Positions 9,446-18,936 of a stretch of 64,000 nucleotides of DNA are shown piece after piece. The stretch is from Chitinophaga ginsengisegetis. GTDB lineage: Bacteria; Bacteroidota; Bacteroidia; Chitinophagales; Chitinophagaceae. A program made the position numbers and the translations under genes. The stretch's first letter is position 1, and each line of letters begins with the position of its first letter. The notes under the pieces are model-generated. The model saw only the letters and a list, made by a program, of their open reading frames with translations. It was not told where the DNA came from and made no database searches. Location: contig NZ_FUZZ01000001.1 in assembly GCF_900168065.1 (NCBI RefSeq), positions 2,166,623-2,230,622 on the forward strand, given 5' to 3'.

Positions 9446-12148
9446 ATGCTCAAAAAGATCCTGAAAATTGTGGGTATCACAATGGTGGTCTTGATACTGG
9501 CCGCTATTGCCATCCCCTATTTCTTTAAAGACAAGATAATAGCGAAAGTAAAAACAGAGCTGAATAAACAGCTGAACGCCAAAGTGGATTTTAAAGATGT
9601 GGATATCAGCTTATTCCGCCACTTCCCACGGCTGGCCGTTGGCCTGGAAGACTTACAGGTGACCGGCACCGGTGAATTTGCCGCCGACACCCTTCTCGCT
9701 GTAAAACAGATAGATGTAGCCCTTAATCTCATGAGTGTGATAAAGGGAGATAAGATGGATATCTACAACATTGCACTCTTACAGCCACGCATACACGCTA
9801 TTGTAAATAAAGACGGCGCTGTTAACTGGGATATCATGAAACCGGATACCGCTGCCGTAAATCCTGCCGACACCGGCAAAAGCAGCTTCGCGCTTAGTTT
9901 ACAGCAATATAAAATTGAAGATGGCTGGGTGAGTTACGACGACCGCCAGGGCAACATGGAATTACTGGTTACTGGCCTGAACCACCAGGGTAAAGGCGAT
10001 TTTACACAGGATCAGTTTCTCCTGCAAACCAGCACCACCGCCGGCGGCATTACCTTCCGCTATGGCCTCGTTCCTTACTTGTCGCAGGTAAAAACCACGC
10101 TGGATGCAGGTATCCAGGTAGATAATAACACCAACACCTATACGTTTAAAGATGGTAAAGCATCGCTCAACAACCTGGAACTGGCGCTGCAAGGCTTTTT
10201 CAAACTGGTAAATGATTCTACCTATGGTATGGATATGAGCTTCAAAGCTCCTTCCACCAATTTTAAAGACCTGTTGTCTTTAATACCTGCGGTATATAAA
10301 ACAGATTTTGATAAGATAAAAACCAGCGGTACCGCCGCTTTTGGCGGGTTCGTAAAAGGCAATTATTCTCCCGTGCAAATGCCTTCATTTGGACTGGACC
10401 TCGCCGTAAAAGATGGTTTCTTCCAATATCCTGATCTTCCCAAACCGGTAAAAAATATCCAGATTGCTATGAAGATCAGCAACCCAGATGGCGTACCGGA
10501 TCATACCGTGATAGACATGCCCACCGGTCACCTGGAAATGGATAACACTCCGCTGGACCTGCGTATGCTCGTTAAAACACCGGTATCTGATTTATATGTA
10601 GATGCAGCCGCCAAAGGCAAACTGGATCTTTCTAAAATCACCCAGTTTGTAAAACTCGAAGCAGGCACCAATTTATCCGGGTTGCTGGATGCCGATATCA
10701 GCGCCAAAGGCAACATGAGCGCCATCGAAAAACAACAGTACGATCGCTTCTATGCCGCCGGCACACTGCAACTGAGCAATATGCTCTATAAAAGCAAAGA
10801 TTATCCCGATGGTGTAAAAGTGAATAATCTCTTCTTACAGTTCAACCCTAAAAACGTAACGGTAAAAGACCTTAACGGACAATACCTGGGTACTAACTTT
10901 GAAGCCAACGGGGAAGTGAATAACCTGCTCGCCTATACGTTTAAAAACGAACCGCTGGACGGACAAATGAATTTTAAAGCAGATGAAATAAATCTTGATA
11001 AATGGATGGGCACCACCAGTACCACTTCTGCCGATCCGGCCACTGCCAAAAAAGATTCCGCTGCTGCTACACCGTTTGCAGTACCCGCCAACCTGAACCT
11101 GGGACTTCAGGCCAATGTGAATAAAATCCACTATGATAAAGCCGATCTTACCAATGTATCCGGCAAGCTGCTGGTGAAAGATGAAACAGTAACCATGCAA
11201 CAGCTGAAAGCCAATGCCCTGCAGGGTACTATGGAAATCAACGGCAGCTACAGCACCAAAGCCAGCAAAATAAATCCTGATATCAACCTGGCCTACGATG
11301 TGCAAAACCTGGATGTACAACAAACATTCAACACCTTCAACACCGTACAGAAATTAATGCCGATCGGTAAATTCCTTTCCGGTAAAATCACCTCGCAGTT
11401 AACCATGCACGGTAAACTGGGAAAAGATATGTCGCCCGACCTGAGTACACTTACCGGAGATGGCAACCTGCTGCTTGTACAAGGATTCCTGAAACAGTTT
11501 GCCCCGGTTGACCAGCTCGCCAACACCCTGAATGTAACACAGCTGAAAGATCTCTCGCTGCGTGACATCAAAAACTATTTCTCTTTTGAAAACGGCCGCG
11601 TAAAAGTAAACCCGTTCAAAGTAACGGTGGCCGGTATACGAATGGATATTGCCGGTTCCCACGGCTTTGACCAGTCGCTCGATTACACGCTGCAACTGGC
11701 CCTGCCACGCAGCATGATGGGCGCCGCGGGCAACACGCTGGTGAACAACCTGGCATCGCAGGCACAAAGCAAAGGTATCCCCATTAACCTGGGCGACAGC
11801 GTTCACCTGCAGGTACTGATGGCCGGAAACATCCTCAAACCCAGCGTGAAAACAGACCTGCGTGAAACAGCCAATAACCTCAAATCACAGGCAACAGAAC
11901 TGGTAAAGAACAAAATTGACACCGTAAAAAATACGGTAAAGGACAGTCTTAACCAGATCAAAAATACCGCTGTCAACTCTCTGAAAGATCAACTGAAAAA
12001 TCAACTCAGCGGAAAGAAAGATTCTACCAAACCAGCCACCGGCAAACCACTGGACAATGTGGGTAAACAAGCCGGCGAATCTGTGAAGAATACCCTGAAC
12101 GGATTGTTTGGAAAGAAGAAACCGGCAGCGGATACTACAAAGCATTAA
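9446..12148 (+). CDS. AsmA family protein (inner-membrane anchored, periplasmic)
   Basis: A 900-residue protein with a single N-terminal membrane anchor (residues about 4-27, VGITMVVLILAAIAIPYFF) followed by a long beta-rich periplasmic part typical of AsmA/TamB-like proteins. This group is implicated in moving lipids between inner and outer membranes. The AsmA N-terminal signature appears as AKVDFKDVDISLFRHFPRL followed by a VGLEDLQVTG segment. The C-terminal 100 residues are Lys/Asn/Asp-rich coiled-coil-like sequence (NNLKSQATELVKNKIDTVKN). The start is at MLKKILKIVG rather than the longer in-frame ATG at 9377, which overlaps the divergent trmH promoter region. The stop codon TAA overlaps the first bases of a long palindromic repeat. 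Confidence 0.88.
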   Translation: MLKKILKIVGITMVVLILAAIAIPYFFKDKIIAKVKTELNKQLNAKVDFKDVDISLFRHFPRLAVGLEDLQVTGTGEFAADTLLAVKQIDVALNLMSVIKGDKMDIYNIALLQPRIHAIVNKDGAVNWDIMKPDTAAVNPADTGKSSFALSLQQYKIEDGWVSYDDRQGNMELLVTGLNHQGKGDFTQDQFLLQTSTTAGGITFRYGLVPYLSQVKTTLDAGIQVDNNTNTYTFKDGKASLNNLELALQGFFKLVNDSTYGMDMSFKAPSTNFKDLLSLIPAVYKTDFDKIKTSGTAAFGGFVKGNYSPVQMPSFGLDLAVKDGFFQYPDLPKPVKNIQIAMKISNPDGVPDHTVIDMPTGHLEMDNTPLDLRMLVKTPVSDLYVDAAAKGKLDLSKITQFVKLEAGTNLSGLLDADISAKGNMSAIEKQQYDRFYAAGTLQLSNMLYKSKDYPDGVKVNNLFLQFNPKNVTVKDLNGQYLGTNFEANGEVNNLLAYTFKNEPLDGQMNFKADEINLDKWMGTTSTTSADPATAKKDSAAATPFAVPANLNLGLQANVNKIHYDKADLTNVSGKLLVKDETVTMQQLKANALQGTMEINGSYSTKASKINPDINLAYDVQNLDVQQTFNTFNTVQKLMPIGKFLSGKITSQLTMHGKLGKDMSPDLSTLTGDGNLLLVQGFLKQFAPVDQLANTLNVTQLKDLSLRDIKNYFSFENGRVKVNPFKVTVAGIRMDIAGSHGFDQSLDYTLQLALPRSMMGAAGNTLVNNLASQAQSKGIPINLGDSVHLQVLMAGNILKPSVKTDLRETANNLKSQATELVKNKIDTVKNTVKDSLNQIKNTAVNSLKDQLKNQLSGKKDSTKPATGKPLDNVGKQAGESVKNTLNGLFGKKKPAADTTKH

Positions 12149-12353
12149 CGCGGATGTTGTCTTTCTCAGGATTAAACTGATTATACTGATTTAGGGATTT
12201 GATCACTTTTGATTTTAAAAGATTAGGGGAGATATAAGCGGGTATATGCTTATATCTCCCCTAATCTTTTAAAATCATTTATAAAATCCAAAAATTAAAA
12301 ATCAAGTTAATCAGTATAATCAGTTTAATCCTGAGAAAGACAACATCCGCGTT
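12147..12353. repeat. 207-bp long palindromic repeat, copy 1
   Basis: The element has 45-bp perfect outer arms (12147-12191 and 12309-12353). It has a second, central, perfect 29-bp stem (12211-12239 with 12248-12276) closed by an 8-nt loop. The stretches between the two stems differ on the two sides. It begins inside the stop codon of the AsmA gene and ends just before a T-run (12352-12359). A diverged relative lies at 46835-47057. The architecture resembles a MITE or REP-type dispersed element. As RNA it would form a very long hairpin and could act as a terminator. Confidence 0.9.
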
Positions 12354-12389
12354 TTTTTTCGTAACTTATGGTAACCAAACCCCCGGACC

Positions 12390-12773
12390 ATGTGGTTACG
12401 CTTTCTACATTCCACTTATTGTAATGCGGCTATTTTTGTGGGCATCGTCTTCTATCTCATGGGTTATTTCATACACCGTTTCCCTCCCAAAAGCACCAAA
12501 TCCTGGTATGGTTACCGCAGCGTATTGTCTACCAAAACTCCTGAAATGTGGCGTTCCGCCAATGAATATGCCGCTTATATTTCGCGGCGTGTAGGCGTGA
12601 TACTGGTAGTTACCGGCGTTGCATGCGCACTTCTTTTTCAAAGCCAGTCCGATTGGTTCTGGTATATCACCGTGGGCGCGGTAGTAGCTGGTACTATGTA
12701 CCTGGTGGGAGATACGGAGTGGGAATTAACCCGTCATTTCGATAAAGACGGTAAGCGGATCCTTCCGGAATAA
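12390..12773 (+). CDS. SdpI/YhfL-like small membrane protein
   Basis: A 127-residue membrane protein with three likely transmembrane helices (about residues 10-30, 68-86 and 90-106). The soluble loop KSWYGYRSVLSTKTPEMW followed by ANEYAA matches the SdpI family signature (YGYR...S...W..AN). In Bacillus, SdpI protects against the SdpC toxin. In Bacteroidota such proteins are widespread and their role is unknown, so immunity should not be assumed. No SdpC-like toxin gene is nearby. It is preceded by the palindromic repeat and is probably a single-gene unit. Confidence 0.75.
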   Translation: MWLRFLHSTYCNAAIFVGIVFYLMGYFIHRFPPKSTKSWYGYRSVLSTKTPEMWRSANEYAAYISRRVGVILVVTGVACALLFQSQSDWFWYITVGAVVAGTMYLVGDTEWELTRHFDKDGKRILPE

Positions 12774-12779
12774 AACAAA

Positions 12780-12810
12780 GAAGGCGCTGCTTGCGCAACG
12801 CCTCTTCGTG
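12780..12810. terminator. Imperfect hairpin between convergent genes
   Basis: A GC-rich imperfect stem (GAAGGCGCTGC pairing with GCGCAACGCCTCTTC) lies just after the SdpI-like stop. No long T-run follows, so termination is likely but not certain. Confidence 0.4.
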
Positions 12811-12840
12811 TATGTACAATTATAAACCCTTCTCTTTTTA

Positions 12841-15800
12841 TTACAGTCTGCCCTGCACATCGTGTTCTGGTACGGACTGATAATTTTCTTTCATCTTACG
12901 GAGTTTCTCTTTACCATAAGCCAAACGGGTAATCACCACGTACAGCACCGGCACTATAAAGATGGCCAGGAACGTGGCGGTGAACATACCACCCAATACG
13001 GTCCAGCCCATTGTTTTACGCGCTTCCGCACCTGCGCCGGACGAAAATACCAACGGCAGGATACCCAGCAGGAAGGCCAGGGAAGTCATGATAATAGGGC
13101 GTAAACGCAGCTTGGCTGCTTCCACGGCTGCCGTTACCAGGTCCATTCCCTTATCCACACGTTCTTTCGCAAACTCCACAATCAGGATCGCATTCTTGGC
13201 CGACAAGCCGATCAGGGTAATCAAACCGATCTGTGCATAAACGTTGTTGCTAAGTTTAGGCAGGAAGGTAAGTACCGTAATGGCCCCAAAGGCGCCAATT
13301 GGCACTGCCAGGAGTACGGAGAATGGTACGGACCAGCTCTCGTACAAAGCTGCCAGGAACAGGAACACAAAGATGATAGACAGCGCAAAGATGTAAACCG
13401 TTTTGGAACCGGACAGGATTTCCTCACGGCTCAAACCGGAGAACTCATAACCATATCCATCCGGTAATGTTTCTGCTGCTACTTCTTTTAATGCCTGGAT
13501 AGCATCACCACTACTGTAACCCGGTGCAGGGTTACCATTTACTTCCGCAGAACGGAACAGGTTATAGTGGGAAATTACCGGCGCCGTTTCTATCACTTTA
13601 TAGGAAGTGAGCGCACTCAATGGCACCATAGAACCCGCTGTATTGCGTACAAATAACTGGCTCAGGTTTTTGATATCTCCCCGGTAGGTAGAATCTGCCT
13701 GCGTTACCACGCGGAAGTTACGGCCGTAAATGGTGAAGTCGTTGATATACGCACTACCCATATAGGTTTGCAATGCCGTAGCAATATCAGAGATCCTGAT
13801 ACCCATTTTCTTCGCTTTCTCACGGTCTATGTCCAGCTGGTAACCAGGGGTGCGTGCGGTAAAGAAGGAGAATGCCATCGCTATTTCAGGACGCTTGTTG
13901 GCGGCCGCCAGGAAGTTCTGTAACACGCCTTCAAACGCCTTGATTTCACCTGCACCCTTTTGCTGTAATACAAAGGAGAAACCGGCGGTTTGTCCGAGAC
14001 CCGGAATAGCCGGCGGTTGTATCACCACCGTGTTGGCTTCCTTATATTTACTGAGTGTTTTCTTCACTTTGGCTACCATGTTGGTAATTTGCAGGGAATC
14101 GGCCTCACGGTTTTTCCACGGCTCCAGTGAACAGAAGATGGTGCCACTGTTGGATTTGGTGGCAAAGCTCACCGCATTCAATCCTCCCAGCGCCGCATAG
14201 TGGGCAATACCCGGTATACTTTCCAGGTCTTTCATCATATGCGTCATTACATCCACGGTACGTTCAGTAGAAGATGATTCCGGCAAATCGAAAGTGATGA
14301 TCAAACGGCCTTCATCTTCCGTAGGAATAAACCCGGTAGGTTTCGCCTTGAATAACATCATCGTACCAACGAAAATACACACCAGGATCACTATCACAAG
14401 ACGGAACAGGCGGATACTCTTTTTAACTCCTATTGAATAACGGGAAGTAGTATGTCCAAACCAGCGGTTGAATTTAAAGAAGAACTTGTTGAGCCCTTTT
14501 GAATCTTTGTCCAGGTGCATCGGTTTCAGCAACAGGATACACAACGCCGGTGTTAACGACAATGCCACAAAAGCAGAGATCATTACAGAGATGGCAATGG
14601 TGATGGCAAACTGCTGATACAGGCGGCCTACGATACCTGGTATAAACCCTACCGGTACAAACACCGCCGCGAGGATAAGCGCAATCGCAATTACCGGCCC
14701 GGATATTTCTTTCATGGCCAATGCGGTAGCATCTCTCGGCGACATCTTCTCATGATCTATATTATGCTGCACGGCCTCTACCACCACGATGGCATCATCC
14801 ACCACAATACCAATGGCCAGTACAAAACCGAACAAGGTGAGGGTGTTGATGGTAAATCCAAGCGGGATAAAGAAAATAAATGTAGCGATAATGGATACCG
14901 GGATAGCCAGCACCGGAATAAGTGTGGCGCGCCAGCTCTGCAGGAACAGGAATACCACGATCACTACCAGTATCAATGCTTCCACGAGGGTGTGTATCAC
15001 CTCTTCAATGGATACTTTTACTACAGATACGGATTCAAACGGCACTACATAGTCCACATCCTGCGGGAATTGCTTCTTCAGCTCTTCCATCGCGGCAGTT
15101 ACATTGGCGGCGGTTTCAAGGGCATTGCTGCCTGGCGCCTGGTATACCAGCAGGTAAGCGGCACGTTTGCCATCCACAAAGTTATTACCTGCATAGTTGA
15201 ATTTACCCAGCTGTACGCGGGCCACATCTTTTAAGTACACCAGTGATCCATCGGACGGACGCGTTTTCACCACTATCTGTCCGAATTCTTCCGGAGAAGA
15301 TAAACGTCCTTTGGTGAAGATGTTATATTCAAATGTTTGCCCGGTTTGTTGCGGAGGCGCACCTACGGAACCTGCGGTGATCTGCGCATTCTGTTCTGCC
15401 AGCGCTGCGCGGACATCATCGGCAGTTACGCCCATTTCCGCGAGTTTATCGGGCTTCAGCCAGATACGCATACTGAAATCATCTGCACGGGTAAAGATAT
15501 CACCCACCCCTTTCGCACGCAGCAATGCATCCTTTACGTATACGTTGGTGTAGTTATCCAGGAAGGTAATATCGTGTGTGCCTTTGGGTGAGTACAAGGC
15601 CACCAGCATGAGAATGCTGGGATTACGTTTTCTAACGGTTAAGCCCAAACGCTGTACTTCCTGCGGCAGGGTAGGTTGCGCAATACCCACACGGTTCTGC
15701 ACATCCAGTGCGGCAATGTTGATGTCGGTACCTACTTCAAAGTTTACCGTCATACTCATCTGACCACTGCTGGTGTTATTGGTGTTGATATAGGTCATGC

Positions 15801-16023
15801 CCGGCGTACCATTCACCTGCACTTCCACGGGTGTGGCAACGGTTTGTTCTACCGTTTGTGCATCCGCACCGGTATAGGTACCTGTTACCTGTACAGTGGG
15901 CGGCGAAATTTCCGGATACTGGCCAATGGCCAGGTTCATCATCGCCAATATCCCCACCAGTACCAGTACTATAGATATTACTATAGCCGTTACGGGTCGT
16001 TTTATAAAAGTATCTGCAATCAT
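12841..16023 (-). CDS. RND multidrug efflux transporter, HAE1 (AcrB-like) family
   Basis: A 1060-residue inner-membrane proton-driven pump, full length for AcrB-type HAE1 transporters. The N-terminus is MIADTFIKRPVTAIVISI. TM4 contains GIVVDDAIVVVEAV with the adjacent aspartates of the proton relay. The C-terminal membrane half contains GLSAKNAILIVEFA and SLAFLLGILPLV. Large periplasmic porter/funnel domains lie between TM1-2 and TM7-8. It forms a tripartite system with the adaptor and TolC-like proteins encoded immediately upstream in the same operon. Substrates are likely hydrophobic drugs, dyes or bile-salt-like compounds, but this is family knowledge. Confidence 0.96.
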   Translation of the reverse strand: MIADTFIKRPVTAIVISIVLVLVGILAMMNLAIGQYPEISPPTVQVTGTYTGADAQTVEQTVATPVEVQVNGTPGMTYINTNNTSSGQMSMTVNFEVGTDINIAALDVQNRVGIAQPTLPQEVQRLGLTVRKRNPSILMLVALYSPKGTHDITFLDNYTNVYVKDALLRAKGVGDIFTRADDFSMRIWLKPDKLAEMGVTADDVRAALAEQNAQITAGSVGAPPQQTGQTFEYNIFTKGRLSSPEEFGQIVVKTRPSDGSLVYLKDVARVQLGKFNYAGNNFVDGKRAAYLLVYQAPGSNALETAANVTAAMEELKKQFPQDVDYVVPFESVSVVKVSIEEVIHTLVEALILVVIVVFLFLQSWRATLIPVLAIPVSIIATFIFFIPLGFTINTLTLFGFVLAIGIVVDDAIVVVEAVQHNIDHEKMSPRDATALAMKEISGPVIAIALILAAVFVPVGFIPGIVGRLYQQFAITIAISVMISAFVALSLTPALCILLLKPMHLDKDSKGLNKFFFKFNRWFGHTTSRYSIGVKKSIRLFRLVIVILVCIFVGTMMLFKAKPTGFIPTEDEGRLIITFDLPESSSTERTVDVMTHMMKDLESIPGIAHYAALGGLNAVSFATKSNSGTIFCSLEPWKNREADSLQITNMVAKVKKTLSKYKEANTVVIQPPAIPGLGQTAGFSFVLQQKGAGEIKAFEGVLQNFLAAANKRPEIAMAFSFFTARTPGYQLDIDREKAKKMGIRISDIATALQTYMGSAYINDFTIYGRNFRVVTQADSTYRGDIKNLSQLFVRNTAGSMVPLSALTSYKVIETAPVISHYNLFRSAEVNGNPAPGYSSGDAIQALKEVAAETLPDGYGYEFSGLSREEILSGSKTVYIFALSIIFVFLFLAALYESWSVPFSVLLAVPIGAFGAITVLTFLPKLSNNVYAQIGLITLIGLSAKNAILIVEFAKERVDKGMDLVTAAVEAAKLRLRPIIMTSLAFLLGILPLVFSSGAGAEARKTMGWTVLGGMFTATFLAIFIVPVLYVVITRLAYGKEKLRKMKENYQSVPEHDVQGRL

Positions 16024-16052
16024 GATCTTCTGCTGTTGATTCTACTGATAAA

Positions 16053-17186
16053 CTATTTCTTCGCAGGCGCGCCTGTTGGAGCGGCTGGTATTCCTATCTG
16101 TATTTTGCCGCCATCGCGCAAGCGCTGGAAGCCTTCTGTAATCACTTTGTCGCCGGCCTGAACACCATCCATGATCACGATCCTGTCGCCGATTTTTGGG
16201 CCGAGATGTACTTTCTGCTGCGCTGCCACAGAATCTTTTGCGATGAATACAAAGTATTCACCCATCTGCTCTGTGATCGCTTTATAAGGGATGATCAGTC
16301 TTTCGCCGGATTGTTCATTCAGTACGCGCAATACGCAGCTCATACCATCTTTCAGCCGGTCGTCCGGATTATTGAATTCGATACGCACGCGGATGGTACC
16401 GGTCTGGTTATCCACACCGCGGTCGATCGCGAGGATCTTACCGGCATGAACGAATTCTGTACCGTCAGACAACTGCAAACGGAAAGTAGAGTCGCTGGCT
16501 TTGCCGCCCTGCATCGCAGCAAAACGGGAGATATCATTTTCTGTTACCACGAAATCAACACCTATGGGATTTTCGCTGGAGATGGTATTCAGCAGCGTGG
16601 TGCCGGGGCTCACCTGTGCACCCAGCTTTACCTGTGAAATACCAATACGTCCGGTAAACGGCGCTTTGATCAGGGAATAATCCAGGTCAGTACGAACCGC
16701 TGCGAGATTGGCTTCTGCTGCGGCCAGCTGGCTGCGGGAAGTTTCCAGGGTAGCTTTCGCGTTATCCAGGATCTGACGGGCTACCGCGTCCTGGTCGGCC
16801 AGCCGCTGGTAACGGTCGTCATCTTTTTTTGCCCTGTCGAAGCTCGCTCTTGCACTCGCCACATTCGCCTGCGCCTGCAGATAAGCCGCTTCATATTTAC
16901 GACGGTCTATTTCATACAGGGTCTTTCCTTTCTGCACCACTTCGCCTTCCTTAAAAAAGATCCCGGTAATAAACCCTGACACCTGGGAACGCAGTTCCAC
17001 CTGGTTCAACGCTACTACCGTGGCGGGATATTTATCATAATAAACGGCCGGTGCTACGGATGCCTCCGTAATATTTACCGGTGTAGGGGGCATAGCAGGC
17101 ACTCCTTTCTGGGCAGGACCTTTACAGGCAGTAAAGCCCAGGATACTGGCAGCGCTGATTAAGACAATGTTGTTCATTTTTTTCAT
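16053..17186 (-). CDS. RND efflux periplasmic adaptor (membrane fusion lipoprotein)
   Basis: The adaptor linking the RND pump to the TolC channel. It has a lipoprotein signal ending in LGFTAC (Cys about residue 21 from the chosen start), a lipoyl/barrel-sandwich half (VELRSQVSGFITGIFFKEGE), a long alpha-helical hairpin (QANVASARASFDRAKKDDDR onward), a second lipoyl half (DLDYSLIKAPFTGRIG) and a beta-barrel. The start at 17186 (MKKMNN) gives a clean signal peptide. An in-frame ATG at 17204 directly abuts the tolC stop and would add six residues. The gene lies between tolC (upstream) and the pump (29-bp gap). Confidence 0.94.
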   Translation of the reverse strand: MKKMNNIVLISAASILGFTACKGPAQKGVPAMPPTPVNITEASVAPAVYYDKYPATVVALNQVELRSQVSGFITGIFFKEGEVVQKGKTLYEIDRRKYEAAYLQAQANVASARASFDRAKKDDDRYQRLADQDAVARQILDNAKATLETSRSQLAAAEANLAAVRTDLDYSLIKAPFTGRIGISQVKLGAQVSPGTTLLNTISSENPIGVDFVVTENDISRFAAMQGGKASDSTFRLQLSDGTEFVHAGKILAIDRGVDNQTGTIRVRIEFNNPDDRLKDGMSCVLRVLNEQSGERLIIPYKAITEQMGEYFVFIAKDSVAAQQKVHLGPKIGDRIVIMDGVQAGDKVITEGFQRLRDGGKIQIGIPAAPTGAPAKK

Positions 17187-17204
17187 ATCCGTTCCGGTTA
17201 CCAT

Positions 17205-18539
17205 TTAATAATTAGCTGTTAAGGTTCCTAATGCTTTTTGCAGGTCTATCCGGCTGGACAGTACCTGGTACATGGAATTATAAAAATTCAGTTGTGCAGA
17301 GCGCAGTTCTGTTTCAGACACCAGTACATCGAGATAAGTTTTGATTCCTTCCTTATACTGCAATTGCAACATATCGTATACATCCTGTGCCATCTGTACA
17401 TTCTCTTTCAATGTGAGATAGTCGTTGTAGTTACTTTTATACGTAGCCATCGCCTGCGCATACTGTGAATTGATCTGGCTTCTTAAAGCCGCGAAATCCC
17501 ACTGTGTGCGCTGGATCTGGAGTTCGGCCATGCGGATGTTATGTACTCTTTTTCCTCCCTGGAAAATGGGTAAGGATAATTTTAATCCCAGTAAAGAGTT
17601 AGGAAAATTTTCGCTGTATAGTTTACCAAACTGCTCGTTCTGATAAGCAAAAGAGTAGTTAACAAAAGCAGATACAGTGGGCAGGTAACTCCATTTATTA
17701 TACTTCAGGTTAGCCTGCAGCAAACTTTGTTGCGTTTCAAGTAACTGGTATTCGATGCGGTTTTTGTAGTCGGCTGTCAGCAGTGTATCTGCGCCGGTTA
17801 CTTCTGCAGCTACAGCAGAAGAGTCCTGCGTTAACGGCACATCGCCGCTGTTCAGCGGATATCCCATCAGTTCCTTCAGGTACGCCTGTTTGGAAGTGAG
17901 CAGTTCGCGTGCCGCCTTCTGTTGTGCGTGGGCATTGTTCAGCGAAATGGTAGCGCGCTTGGCGTCGGTTTTATCCACGATGCCACTGGCGTACTGGTTG
18001 TTTGCATCTTTCAGGCTGCGTTCCAGGCGGGTAATGTCTTCGTTCAATACCTTGATCTGTTCTGTGGTGAGGAGTACATCATAATAAGCCTTGCTCACAT
18101 CTGCCACCAGGTCTATCTGGTTGCGTGCAGTGGTTTGCCGGCTTTGTTTTCGTACATCCCTTGCCGTATTAGTGGCCAGTAAGAGGTCGCGGGTAAAGAG
18201 GTTCTGATTCAGCCCGAATTGCGCGGTAGAAGTATTGGACACACCTACTTTAGTAGGGTTGCCACCAAAAACAGAGGTAGGCAGTTCCAGGTAATGCTGG
18301 ATATTATAATCCAGGTTGATCTGTGGATACCAGTCGGCCAGCTTACTTTTCACTGTTCTGTCGGTAATCGCTTCATCGATGCGCGATTGCCTGATGACCG
18401 GCTGGTGGGAAAGGGCATACCGTACACATTCCTGCAGGGTAGCGCTGGTTAACAGAGAGTCCGTAGATTGCTGTGCAAATACCTGCGGGGATATAAATAA
18501 TCCGCACGCCACAGCTAACAAATAAAATGCTCTTTTCAT
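17205..18539 (-). CDS. TolC-family outer membrane efflux protein
   Basis: A 444-residue outer-membrane channel of the tripartite efflux system. It has a signal peptide (residues 1-22, ending VFAQ) and the internal duplication of TolC proteins: long helical stretches at about 110-215 and 290-440 alternating with short beta strands. It is the first gene of the operon (tolC, adaptor, pump). The stop is adjacent to the adaptor coding sequence. Confidence 0.93.
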   Translation of the reverse strand: MKRAFYLLAVACGLFISPQVFAQQSTDSLLTSATLQECVRYALSHQPVIRQSRIDEAITDRTVKSKLADWYPQINLDYNIQHYLELPTSVFGGNPTKVGVSNTSTAQFGLNQNLFTRDLLLATNTARDVRKQSRQTTARNQIDLVADVSKAYYDVLLTTEQIKVLNEDITRLERSLKDANNQYASGIVDKTDAKRATISLNNAHAQQKAARELLTSKQAYLKELMGYPLNSGDVPLTQDSSAVAAEVTGADTLLTADYKNRIEYQLLETQQSLLQANLKYNKWSYLPTVSAFVNYSFAYQNEQFGKLYSENFPNSLLGLKLSLPIFQGGKRVHNIRMAELQIQRTQWDFAALRSQINSQYAQAMATYKSNYNDYLTLKENVQMAQDVYDMLQLQYKEGIKTYLDVLVSETELRSAQLNFYNSMYQVLSSRIDLQKALGTLTANY

Positions 18540-18885
18540 AAAAGGCTTTTGACATTCAGTTCATCATTGTACCAATCGAAAGAAAATAATGTATGCATCG
18601 CTTCTTTAATGGCATAGCATTATCATCCCGTATTTGTTGCAACGCTGTGCGCATTACAACATTTTTAATTGCCGCAAAAACATGTCAGGCTGTAATAGTT
18701 ACAGCAAACAGGTAGGTTGATAAGAGAGTTGCGAATTCAAAAATCTTCTGAAACTTTATCTGCACGGTTTCAAGGATGGTTCCAGGTATCTGAATACAAC
18801 GTATAACAGCGAAGTAGGTGAACAACAAATGATTCTGTTGCTTAGGTAAAACGAATTCGGGCGCTAAGATAACGTTATGAAAACA
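18540..18885. other. Intergenic region upstream of the efflux operon
   Basis: About 350 bp of AT-rich DNA between the efflux operon start and the lipA terminator. It must contain the efflux promoter, but I see no clear TAnnTTTG on the minus strand. A 76-codon open frame at 18685-18915 (minus) runs through the lipA terminator and has no protein-like features. No regulator gene of TetR or MarR type is adjacent. Confidence 0.4.
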
Positions 18886-18910
18886 AAAATCCACCCTTTG
18901 GGTGGATTTT
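18886..18910 (-). terminator. Rho-independent terminator after lipA
   Basis: An 11-bp perfect stem (18886-18896 with 18900-18910) with a 3-nt loop. T-rich sequence follows on the minus strand, 27 bases beyond the lipA stop. Confidence 0.85.
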
Positions 18911-18936
18911 AACAAATAAGTGAAAATCAGTTCCGG

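Noticed and set aside
12390..12773. SdpI immunity protein of a toxin-antitoxin-like pair
   Set aside because: No SdpC-like toxin or regulator is adjacent, so only the fold similarity is reported.
13850..15763. Long plus-strand ORFs opposite the RND pump gene
   Set aside because: They are antisense to a clearly conserved 1060-residue transporter.
18685..18915. 76-codon minus-strand ORF upstream of the efflux operon
   Set aside because: It runs through the lipA terminator hairpin and shows no protein-like composition.
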